From positions 1 through 28,614 of the forward strand of contig CALAUH010000318.1 in assembly GCA_937892225.1 (NCBI GenBank): DNA of 28,614 nucleotides. Reading direction: 5' to 3'. The notes beneath the pieces were generated by a model, which saw only the letters and a program-made list of their open reading frames with translations, made no database searches and was not told where the DNA came from. This DNA is from an uncultured Treponema sp. Its GTDB lineage: Bacteria; Spirochaetota; Spirochaetia; Treponematales; Treponemataceae. The position numbers were made by a program, and so were the translations under genes. The first letter of the stretch is position 1. The number at the start of each line of letters is the position of its first letter. This document shows positions 15,321 to 23,159 of the stretch, piece by piece.

Positions 15321-17750
15321 ATGATAAGAGAGATATCCTGGTATTTAGAAAAAAACAGATTTTCAGACATTGTAAACGACTTAGAAACTAAAGCCGAAGC
15401 TTATGCTGCTTCACTTATAGAAAATAAAAAAGACTCAGAAAAATTAAGAGAAGAATTCCGTCAGCTCTGCCAGTGGCACATGGAAAAATCAGGATATCGC
15501 TCTGCAGAAAGCAATTTTATAAATGTTGATTTAGAATTTTTTAACGGTGCTGATGTTAATAAAGAAGCATTACATACATTTGAAAAAGAAATAATCAAAG
15601 CTCATATGTATCAGAAACATCTTTGGGAATTCATGGGAACCACAGGATGTATGACAGTAATTTCTAAACTTGGAATGAAAAAAGACGGCTTTATTTATGA
15701 TAATTATCTTCCTATCGAATATAAAAAGAATCATAAACCAAAAAGTCCTATTTCAAATATCTTAAAAGAAAATCCAGATGCCGTACCAATTTATACTTAT
15801 TTGGATGGTACAATTTCTACTGAATATAATCCGGAAAAATCAAAAGCTCAATTTGATGTTTTAAAAGATAAAAGTGGTTTTGACTGGACAAGAAAAGGTT
15901 GGGATCCCAACTACGAAGTAGAAAAAAAAGACTGGAAAGGTCAATTCGACGAAAACGGAAACTGGATAATGGTAAGAACTTCCGGAAACAAGGAAGATGA
16001 AAAAAAATATGCAGGTGCAAAATTCCAGAAGGTTCCAGTAATTGAATTAATAAAAGACGGAAACACAGGTATTCTTTATGACCCTGAAAATTCACTTTTA
16101 AGTCCATTCCAGAAAATTTATATTTTAACAAACGGACAGATTTACGGAGCCGAAACACAGGATGTCGAAAAAACAGTATCTTTAATTAAAGATGCAATGA
16201 AAGAATTAAACATAAAACAGATTACCACTGTAAATGGAACAAAAGAAACATCTGTAAAATTATATAAAAAATTATTTGACGAAAGTTTTTCTGATAACGC
16301 AATAGTAAAAAACACAAATGAAATATTAAAAACAAAAGAAAAAATAATACAGAAAGAATTGGCTAAAAAAATAAAATCAGAAGGAGAAGAATTTTCCGCA
16401 AAAGTTCAAAAAGCAATATTAGCCGGTGAAAAAAATGATGAAATCATACGGACTGTAAATACAAATAAAATACATGTACCTTATTCTATCTATAATAAAG
16501 AAGACTGTAAAAAACTCGAAATCTCAGAAGATTATTATAACGTATTAACAACATATCCTGTTCCAGAAGAAAAAAAATCACTTTTTTCTGCAACAATTAT
16601 AAATCTTTTAAGAAGTAAAGAACTTTTACAGACAAGCGGTAAATCGGCAAAAGATTTTTTTGATGCAGCTTTCAGCGAAGTTGTAGAAGGAACAAAATCA
16701 CAGGAAACTGTAAGTATTGAAACAACATTTGAAGATTTATGTTTACATACAGATAAAATCATTACAGGTGAACAGGTAGAAAAACCAACAGTACAAAAAT
16801 TAATAGAAGCAAAAAACAATCTTGAAATTACAAATGCATCAAAACGAACAGAAATTTATGATGCAATAGATAATGTCATAAGAAACTTTAGTGCTGTAAG
16901 AATGAGTACAGGTTTTACACCAGAAGAAGCCGTAAGAAAAGCTGCAGAAGTTGTAAGTAATACAGAGAATAAAATAAATGCAGATAATATAATGAATTCC
17001 GGATTTAAACCTACACGCATTTTTAGTGATGTAAGTTTATCTGATATAATAAAAAAAGCTCAAGCGTCAACTTTGCTTACAAAAGAAGCAGATATTACTA
17101 ATTTTAAGGTTCCTAAAAACAATTTTGAAATCCCAAATCTTTTTAATAAAACAGAAAGAAATACCTGGTATGAATCAGAAAGTTTTAAACAGTCTGGATT
17201 TACAAAAGAAAGTTTCGAATTTTTTACAGAAATTAAAATGACTGATACCAAAAACAGTTTTAGTTTTATAGAACCAATAACATTTACACAATCAAAAAAT
17301 TTCGATAAACATTATAATTATGATATAAGTCCAACAAAAAATCAGACTATAATTGCAAACATCCAGAGTGCTACAAAATTAAAACCAGTAGATACAGTTG
17401 TAGAAGAATTAAATCAAAACAGCAGTCAGAAATATGAAGCTGCCCAGATTAAGACAGACGGAAGAATTGAAAGAAAGTTTGATTTTGAAAAAGAAATCGT
17501 AGAACCAGAAATCCGTCCGGTAGTTCACTACCCTGTTCAAACAAAACCAACAGAAGCCGAACGCATGGCAAAAATAAATGCAAACTACGAACACGACAAA
17601 CGCGTCCTTGCCAAAAAAGACCCGATGTTCGCCAAAAACAAAATGTGGGACGTAGGCCACGCAGAAGAAAGCGGAGAAATGACAGACAGAGAAATGAGAA
17701 AGATGGGGAAAATGAAATCTCCAGATTTAATAAATGATGTAAGAGAGTAA
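15321..17750 (+). CDS. Large 809-aa hydrophilic CIS-operon protein, unknown function
   Basis: The largest gene of the operon; not recognised. It has no signal peptide or TM segment. Residues 1-110 are helical (EISWYLEKNRFSDIV, KLREEFRQLCQWHMEKSGY). About 150-330 is mixed alpha/beta with a repeated charged pattern (KSGFDWTRKGWDPNYEVEKKDWKG). About 330-560 is helical and Lys/Glu-rich. The C-terminal quarter is low-order with a highly charged end (ERMAKINANYEHDKRVLAKKD, GEMTDREMRKMGKMKS). Length suits a tape-measure protein, but those usually have TM-like or coiled regions not evident here; a cargo or loading protein is equally possible. AGAGGG lies upstream of the ATG. The 3' end near 17520-17700 uses noticeably more C/G-ending codons than the rest. 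Confidence 0.78.
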   Translation: MIREISWYLEKNRFSDIVNDLETKAEAYAASLIENKKDSEKLREEFRQLCQWHMEKSGYRSAESNFINVDLEFFNGADVNKEALHTFEKEIIKAHMYQKHLWEFMGTTGCMTVISKLGMKKDGFIYDNYLPIEYKKNHKPKSPISNILKENPDAVPIYTYLDGTISTEYNPEKSKAQFDVLKDKSGFDWTRKGWDPNYEVEKKDWKGQFDENGNWIMVRTSGNKEDEKKYAGAKFQKVPVIELIKDGNTGILYDPENSLLSPFQKIYILTNGQIYGAETQDVEKTVSLIKDAMKELNIKQITTVNGTKETSVKLYKKLFDESFSDNAIVKNTNEILKTKEKIIQKELAKKIKSEGEEFSAKVQKAILAGEKNDEIIRTVNTNKIHVPYSIYNKEDCKKLEISEDYYNVLTTYPVPEEKKSLFSATIINLLRSKELLQTSGKSAKDFFDAAFSEVVEGTKSQETVSIETTFEDLCLHTDKIITGEQVEKPTVQKLIEAKNNLEITNASKRTEIYDAIDNVIRNFSAVRMSTGFTPEEAVRKAAEVVSNTENKINADNIMNSGFKPTRIFSDVSLSDIIKKAQASTLLTKEADITNFKVPKNNFEIPNLFNKTERNTWYESESFKQSGFTKESFEFFTEIKMTDTKNSFSFIEPITFTQSKNFDKHYNYDISPTKNQTIIANIQSATKLKPVDTVVEELNQNSSQKYEAAQIKTDGRIERKFDFEKEIVEPEIRPVVHYPVQTKPTEAERMAKINANYEHDKRVLAKKDPMFAKNKMWDVGHAEESGEMTDREMRKMGKMKSPDLINDVRE

Positions 17751-17753
17751 AAT

Positions 17754-18560
17754 ATGGCAAATAAAACTTATTATACATTATCAGATGCTCAAAAAGAAAA
17801 TGAAAGTTTACAGAATGTTATTGACTGTATTGATTTTGCTTTAAGTTCTTTCAAAGATTTTTTTGAACTTAACGAAGATTACAGTCTAAAAACTTTTAAT
17901 AACATAGAATTCAATAAATTTGCATCTAAATATAAAGGCAATTATATTAAACCAAAAAAACTGGAAAATAAAAAACTTGAAAATTCAGAATTTTCTGAAG
18001 AAGCACAGAATTTCGGTACAATAATTTTAAGAAATCCTTCTTATGACAGAACTCATAACTTAGATACTGTAATTATAAATGATTTTAATAAAGAACATAA
18101 TAAAGATATTGATAAAGCAATTATCCATACAGGATCTTATTCAGATGAATACGCAAGAAGTTTCAGAGCAATGGCTTTTACAATAGCTAATCATATTTAT
18201 TTTAGAAAAGGTGCATATCAACCGGAAACAGAAGAAGGAAGAAAACTTATTGCACACGAATTAACACACGTTGCACAGAATAAACTTAAAAATGAAAATA
18301 TAAATACAACAAAAGAAGAATTAGAACAGGAAGCAGAAAAAGAAGAAATAAAAGAACAATATAATCCAGAAAAATTTGTTACCATAAATGTTAAAAATAA
18401 AACATATAAAGTAACAAAGAAAAATGCTCAGATAATAGATTATTATGCTGAACAGGAACTTGAAAACTGGGTGCAACGGGAAATAGAATATTTACCAAAA
18501 GAGAAAGCGCTACAATTATTAATAAATTATAAAAATTATCTGGAGAGAAAGAAAAACTAA
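17754..18560 (+). CDS. DUF4157 putative metalloprotease, CIS cargo-associated
   Basis: Protein of 268 aa with a DUF4157 domain at about residues 112-200. It contains IIHTGSYSDEYARSFRAMAF, then FRKGAYQPETEEGRKLIAHELTHVAQ, with the zinc-binding HELTH motif at 168-172. The segment after this is very acidic (EELEQEAEKEEIKEQ, about 187-201) and could supply a third metal ligand. DUF4157 domains are strongly associated with eCIS clusters, where they occur in or beside effector proteins. Residues 1-110 are helical and poorly conserved, and the C-terminus (about 205-268) is a separate helical/beta region. The start is ATG 17754, four bases after the 809-aa stop; the TAA overlaps the next gene by one base (TAATG). 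Confidence 0.88.
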   Translation: MANKTYYTLSDAQKENESLQNVIDCIDFALSSFKDFFELNEDYSLKTFNNIEFNKFASKYKGNYIKPKKLENKKLENSEFSEEAQNFGTIILRNPSYDRTHNLDTVIINDFNKEHNKDIDKAIIHTGSYSDEYARSFRAMAFTIANHIYFRKGAYQPETEEGRKLIAHELTHVAQNKLKNENINTTKEELEQEAEKEEIKEQYNPEKFVTINVKNKTYKVTKKNAQIIDYYAEQELENWVQREIEYLPKEKALQLLINYKNYLERKKN

Positions 18561-19912
18561 TGGAATACATAAAAGTTGAAAGTAAAATAACAAAAGCTAA
18601 GGCTGTTGATGTTATAAGAAATACATTAAACAGATTTGAAAATCTTTTCGTATATTACAACGAAAACAAAAACTCATTAGCCCATTTAACAGTACTTGCT
18701 GAAATTGCCAAAAAACTTGAAGAAAAGAAATTCTCAAAATCATTAGATAGATTTATTTATGATGATAAAATCAATTCTTTAAGTGCAAACACATGCCGTT
18801 CGTTTTTATTAAAACTAAAACCTTTAGCAGACAAATTTATGCTCAATGTTACTATTCCAGATGATGTAACTGTCTATGATATGAGCGAAGAAGAATTAAA
18901 GAATAAATATACAAAAACTGTAAATGAATATTGTTGGAAAATATATTTAAATAAGAATGGAACAATAAAAAATATTAAATATGGAACAGATAAAACAAAA
19001 GCTCAAATAATATATTATAATGGTAATATTAGTGATGAAATCTTAATGACTGGAGAAAAATATGATGATTATGGTTTTGCAGGAAAATTATTAGTAGCAG
19101 CAAATATAGAAGTAACAAAAGAAACAGATTATAATATACAAAATACGATGCTTGATAACGGGTTATTCTATATAAATAAAGAAGAAGGCTGGATTGAAAA
19201 GCAAAAATATTTTGAACGAATGACACCTAAAGATTTCTTAACAATCCAAGATTATAAAGATGTAACTGTAAAAGCTGTCTATAAAGATAACGGTTCTACA
19301 GGTACTCTAACCTTTACCTATACCGTTGGTGGAGAAACAAAAAATCTATTTGTTATTAATGCTAGTAATAATCAAAAAGCAAGGGAATACCCAACAGCAA
19401 GTGGTAACAATGTCTTTCCATCAGATTATAAAGATGAGAAAAAAAAGAAAGAAATTGAAATGAAAACTACCCCTAATGATGGAACTACACCAGTTGATTA
19501 TATTCCAAATAAATTTCCTAAAGGTAATTGGAATATAATTAGCTTTGAAAAACTAAACGAAAAAGATGATAAAGGTAAAATAATTAATACAGAATATGGT
19601 CCTTATAAGATAAGAACTGATGCATGGAGAGAAGTTGAAGTATGGGAAGAAAGTTTTGATGATTTAGATAAAAAAATATGGAAAAAAAAATTAGATGAAA
19701 ATGGAGAAGTTATTAAAACAAAAGATGCGGGTCTTCTTATTCATGGTGGAGGATATTCAAAAACAAAAGTAGACAATCTAAAAGGAACAAATAAATACAC
19801 AGATAATACATTAGGCTGTATCCGAATAAGTAATCTGGATGTTTTACTAATTGTTGAAATTCTTCAAACATATTTAAATACAAAAAAAACTATATCTTTA
19901 GAGGTTAAATAA
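18560..19912 (+). CDS. Probable CIS effector with C-terminal L,D-transpeptidase (YkuD-type) domain
   Basis: Protein of 450 aa. Residues 1-100 are helical (TKAKAVDVIRNTLNRFENLFVYYN), the middle (about 130-300) is beta-rich and repeat-like, and the C-terminal about 130 residues form an L,D-transpeptidase-like fold. The catalytic motif is visible: LLIHGGG with His395, then 21 residues, then TLGCIRISN with Cys420. The usual S/T-H-G-C has Leu in place of His next to the Gly. No signal peptide is seen, fitting a CIS-delivered cargo. The DUF4157 gene upstream and secreted paralogues downstream (both 1-nt overlaps) make effector plus immunity the likeliest reading; compare the Salmonella T6SS effector Tlde1, which also has this fold. 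Inference: it would alter peptidoglycan cross-links. Confidence 0.72.
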   Translation: MEYIKVESKITKAKAVDVIRNTLNRFENLFVYYNENKNSLAHLTVLAEIAKKLEEKKFSKSLDRFIYDDKINSLSANTCRSFLLKLKPLADKFMLNVTIPDDVTVYDMSEEELKNKYTKTVNEYCWKIYLNKNGTIKNIKYGTDKTKAQIIYYNGNISDEILMTGEKYDDYGFAGKLLVAANIEVTKETDYNIQNTMLDNGLFYINKEEGWIEKQKYFERMTPKDFLTIQDYKDVTVKAVYKDNGSTGTLTFTYTVGGETKNLFVINASNNQKAREYPTASGNNVFPSDYKDEKKKKEIEMKTTPNDGTTPVDYIPNKFPKGNWNIISFEKLNEKDDKGKIINTEYGPYKIRTDAWREVEVWEESFDDLDKKIWKKKLDENGEVIKTKDAGLLIHGGGYSKTKVDNLKGTNKYTDNTLGCIRISNLDVLLIVEILQTYLNTKKTISLEVK

Positions 19913-21056
19913 TGAAAATCAGAAAACTTATTTTTTTAATTTTAAGTACAAATTTTTTAAGTTGTATTTCTGCTCAAGGAATTATTAAAGGTGAATGTAA
20001 ATCATATCAATATGAAGAAGAACCTAGAGTTGTAACAACAGAGGAATATGTTTTTGATAAAGACATGTATCTTAAAACAATGAATAGTAAATCTGTTTTA
20101 GACAAAAAATGGGAAAAAGAATTTATTACAAAATGTTCATTCCAGAATAAACAATATATAATCGATATGTCTGAAATAAATGTAAATTATGAAAAAGATA
20201 GAAATGAAATAAGGAGTTATTGTTTAACGAAAGAACAAAATAACTGGAATCTATTTTATAAAAATAACCTAATTGCCATAATCAGTTATTCAAAAAGCAA
20301 TAAAGAATGCTATTTTGAAAATAAAAAAGACAATACAACAGAAACTTTTTATAAAAAGGAAAACAATATATATACTTTATTTAATACTGAATATATATTA
20401 AAAAATGGAATATTCTATGAACAGAACCTTGATGAATATGAATATTATGAAATAGATTATGATTATAAAACTAACAAATATAGTATTAATTATTCATACG
20501 AAGGCTTAAAAAGCACATATGAATTTACATGTAATTATTTTTGTACTTCTTATGATCAAACATGTTTACTTTGGATTCTTCGAAATGATGTAAATTCATT
20601 TTTACTTCCTTATCTTTTCTGTAAACTTGACCGTTCCTATCACGCTAGTTCATATCTAACAGAAGGTACAACAACTTACGAACCAGAACATCTTGAACAA
20701 AAAGACGGACTTCCATGGGCAAGTGGAAATAAAAAAGGTATTGGAGATATAATTACCATCAAAGAATTTGAACATAAAAATCCATCTTGTATTAAAATTA
20801 TGAATGGTTACCAAGATTCTAAGCATCCTGATTATTATGAGAAAAACTCCCGCGTAAAAAAAATCAAAATAACAAATAAAGATACTAAAAAATCAAAAAC
20901 TATAACTATAAAAGACATCCAAGATGAACAGACATTTAAAATATCAGATTTAGGAAAAGGCAGTAATTTTGATATAGAAGTTCTTGATGTCTACAATGGT
21001 ACAAAATACGATGATTTATGTATTCAATATATGATTCTGGAATAAAATAATTTACC
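19898..21056 (+). repeat. Exact direct repeat copy 1 (1,159 bp)
   Basis: Compared by eye, this block and 21980-23138 show no difference that I found; the offset is 2,082 bp. The two encoded proteins are identical. Flanks are homologous but diverged: the effector end just upstream differs at several bases, and 21057-21097 differs at two positions from 23139-23179. Confidence 0.88.
19912..21045 (+). CDS. Secreted/lipoprotein with C-terminal discoidin-like glycan-binding domain (copy 1)
   Basis: Protein of 377 aa. A signal peptide with a relaxed lipobox-like FLSC precedes Cys18 and AQG, so it is exported, perhaps as a lipoprotein. Residues about 25-200 are beta-rich with KNGIFYEQ near 160, a motif shared with the two following paralogues. 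Residues about 266-377 match the F5/8-type glycan-binding module seen in spirochaete proteins: PWASGNKKGIGD, IKIMNGYQDS, YYEKNSRVKKIKI, KDIQDEQTF, IEVLDVYNGTKYDD. The ATG overlaps the effector stop (TAATG). It is a candidate immunity or accessory protein for the YkuD effector: adjacent, exported and co-transcribed. It is duplicated as 21994-23127, with no amino-acid difference. Confidence 0.72.
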   Translation: MKIRKLIFLILSTNFLSCISAQGIIKGECKSYQYEEEPRVVTTEEYVFDKDMYLKTMNSKSVLDKKWEKEFITKCSFQNKQYIIDMSEINVNYEKDRNEIRSYCLTKEQNNWNLFYKNNLIAIISYSKSNKECYFENKKDNTTETFYKKENNIYTLFNTEYILKNGIFYEQNLDEYEYYEIDYDYKTNKYSINYSYEGLKSTYEFTCNYFCTSYDQTCLLWILRNDVNSFLLPYLFCKLDRSYHASSYLTEGTTTYEPEHLEQKDGLPWASGNKKGIGDIITIKEFEHKNPSCIKIMNGYQDSKHPDYYEKNSRVKKIKITNKDTKKSKTITIKDIQDEQTFKISDLGKGSNFDIEVLDVYNGTKYDDLCIQYMILE

Positions 21057-21077
21057 TATAGAACTGGAGGTATTCTA

Positions 21078-21893
21078 ATGAAAAAAATTATTTTATTCTT
21101 ATTCTCTTTATTAATGTTATGCTCATGCAAAAAATCTTTTGCAAAAGAATATTCATTACATGCAACAAGAAAATTTTATGATGAATTATCAGATGAATCA
21201 ATTTATGGTGAAGATAAATTATATTTAATTATTGATTATGATATAACATTTGATGAAGAAGGATATATTACTTATTATAAAGAAACAGATAATTTTGGGG
21301 AAAATGAAAAAATAATATCTACTGAATATAATATAACAAAAATAAATGATAATGAAAGGAAAATGGATTATAAAATATATGATTATGATGAAAATAAATA
21401 TACTAATTATTCTAAATCTTATTTATTTAATAATAATTCTTGGGAACTTACTGAAAACAATCAAAGAACAAGTAAATATTCATTAGATAATAAAGAAATT
21501 ATATATTCTAAAAAAAATAAATTAGAAAGACAATGTACTTACCAAGATAATCAAGTAATTATCAATTATTCAAATTACGACCATTTATTTAAAATAAAAG
21601 ACGGTATTTTTTACGAATATGAAGATACATTCTTAAGTAAATCAGACAATGAAGATGCTCAATACGATGCCTTTGGAACTATTAAAAAGAATAAAAAAAA
21701 TATAATAGTTGAATATCATTATGATACTGCATCTTATAAATACGAAATTAAAACCAACTATAATTTTAAATCCTGGAAAGCTTCTGCTTTTAATATGCTA
21801 ATAATAATACCTGATGTTATTGTTATCCCCTACACACTTGGTTTTGGTAACGGTTTTGAATTTCAGGACGGTGTAGATTATTCTGGTAATTAA
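21078..21893 (+). CDS. Putative lipoprotein, paralogue of the upstream secreted protein's N-terminal part
   Basis: Protein of 271 aa with a lipoprotein signal (MKKIILFLFSLLMLCSCKKS, probable lipidated Cys at 17). The body is Tyr/Asn/Lys-rich beta-type sequence. It shares with the 377-aa proteins the order 'NNSWEL...', short strands, then FKIKDGIFYE near 175, and lacks the C-terminal glycan-binding module. A hydrophobic stretch (NMLIIIPDVIVIPYTLGFGNG, about 235-257) follows. It begins 32 nt after copy 1 with a GGAGG site. Another candidate immunity/accessory protein, located in the periplasm or outer-membrane inner face; role inferred only. Confidence 0.68.
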   Translation: MKKIILFLFSLLMLCSCKKSFAKEYSLHATRKFYDELSDESIYGEDKLYLIIDYDITFDEEGYITYYKETDNFGENEKIISTEYNITKINDNERKMDYKIYDYDENKYTNYSKSYLFNNNSWELTENNQRTSKYSLDNKEIIYSKKNKLERQCTYQDNQVIINYSNYDHLFKIKDGIFYEYEDTFLSKSDNEDAQYDAFGTIKKNKKNIIVEYHYDTASYKYEIKTNYNFKSWKASAFNMLIIIPDVIVIPYTLGFGNGFEFQDGVDYSGN

Positions 21894-21937
21894 AAAGATT
21901 AATGCTTTTTTTGTCATACAACATTAGTATAAAAATG

Positions 21938-21994
21938 GAAATAATTCCGCATTATTTAAATACAAAAAAATCTATAGCATTAGAGGTTAAATAA
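21938..21994 (+). pseudogene. 3' remnant of a second YkuD effector gene
   Basis: In the frame ending TAA 21992-21994 the last 18 codons read EIIPHYLNTKKSIALEVK. The full effector ends EILQTYLNTKKTISLEVK, 13 of 18 identical, with the same TAATG overlap onto the next gene. Upstream of 21938 the match is lost. This shows that a second, diverged effector once stood before the second 377-aa copy and has been lost except for its end. Confidence 0.7.
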
Positions 21995-23138
21995 TGAAAA
22001 TCAGAAAACTTATTTTTTTAATTTTAAGTACAAATTTTTTAAGTTGTATTTCTGCTCAAGGAATTATTAAAGGTGAATGTAAATCATATCAATATGAAGA
22101 AGAACCTAGAGTTGTAACAACAGAGGAATATGTTTTTGATAAAGACATGTATCTTAAAACAATGAATAGTAAATCTGTTTTAGACAAAAAATGGGAAAAA
22201 GAATTTATTACAAAATGTTCATTCCAGAATAAACAATATATAATCGATATGTCTGAAATAAATGTAAATTATGAAAAAGATAGAAATGAAATAAGGAGTT
22301 ATTGTTTAACGAAAGAACAAAATAACTGGAATCTATTTTATAAAAATAACCTAATTGCCATAATCAGTTATTCAAAAAGCAATAAAGAATGCTATTTTGA
22401 AAATAAAAAAGACAATACAACAGAAACTTTTTATAAAAAGGAAAACAATATATATACTTTATTTAATACTGAATATATATTAAAAAATGGAATATTCTAT
22501 GAACAGAACCTTGATGAATATGAATATTATGAAATAGATTATGATTATAAAACTAACAAATATAGTATTAATTATTCATACGAAGGCTTAAAAAGCACAT
22601 ATGAATTTACATGTAATTATTTTTGTACTTCTTATGATCAAACATGTTTACTTTGGATTCTTCGAAATGATGTAAATTCATTTTTACTTCCTTATCTTTT
22701 CTGTAAACTTGACCGTTCCTATCACGCTAGTTCATATCTAACAGAAGGTACAACAACTTACGAACCAGAACATCTTGAACAAAAAGACGGACTTCCATGG
22801 GCAAGTGGAAATAAAAAAGGTATTGGAGATATAATTACCATCAAAGAATTTGAACATAAAAATCCATCTTGTATTAAAATTATGAATGGTTACCAAGATT
22901 CTAAGCATCCTGATTATTATGAGAAAAACTCCCGCGTAAAAAAAATCAAAATAACAAATAAAGATACTAAAAAATCAAAAACTATAACTATAAAAGACAT
23001 CCAAGATGAACAGACATTTAAAATATCAGATTTAGGAAAAGGCAGTAATTTTGATATAGAAGTTCTTGATGTCTACAATGGTACAAAATACGATGATTTA
23101 TGTATTCAATATATGATTCTGGAATAAAATAATTTACC
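21980..23138 (+). repeat. Exact direct repeat copy 2 (1,159 bp)
   Basis: Same sequence as 19898-21056. It begins in the last four codons of the effector remnant (TTA GAG GTT AAA) and ends in the intergenic stretch after the 377-aa stop. No transposase, target duplication or terminal inverted repeat is seen at its ends. Confidence 0.88.
21994..23127 (+). CDS. Secreted/lipoprotein with discoidin-like glycan-binding domain (copy 2)
   Basis: Encodes the same 377-aa protein as 19912-21045 without a single residue change: signal peptide, beta-rich core with KNGIFYEQ, and C-terminal glycan-binding module from about residue 266. It follows the 3' remnant of a second effector and so probably descends from an effector/immunity duplication. 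The exact identity, next to diverged flanks, points to a very recent duplication or to gene conversion between the copies. A 32-nt gap with GGAGG leads to the next paralogue. Confidence 0.72.
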   Translation: MKIRKLIFLILSTNFLSCISAQGIIKGECKSYQYEEEPRVVTTEEYVFDKDMYLKTMNSKSVLDKKWEKEFITKCSFQNKQYIIDMSEINVNYEKDRNEIRSYCLTKEQNNWNLFYKNNLIAIISYSKSNKECYFENKKDNTTETFYKKENNIYTLFNTEYILKNGIFYEQNLDEYEYYEIDYDYKTNKYSINYSYEGLKSTYEFTCNYFCTSYDQTCLLWILRNDVNSFLLPYLFCKLDRSYHASSYLTEGTTTYEPEHLEQKDGLPWASGNKKGIGDIITIKEFEHKNPSCIKIMNGYQDSKHPDYYEKNSRVKKIKITNKDTKKSKTITIKDIQDEQTFKISDLGKGSNFDIEVLDVYNGTKYDDLCIQYMILE

Positions 23139-23159
23139 AATAGAATTGGAGGTATTCTA

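Noticed and set aside
21892..21912. AAAAAG/CTTTTT hairpin after the 271-aa gene as a terminator
   Set aside because: Only a 6-bp A/T-rich stem; the downstream repeat gene lacks an evident promoter, so transcription probably continues.
19898..23138. Insertion sequence or transposon
   Set aside because: No transposase, terminal inverted repeats or target duplications at the repeat ends; the repeated unit is a coding gene plus short flanks.
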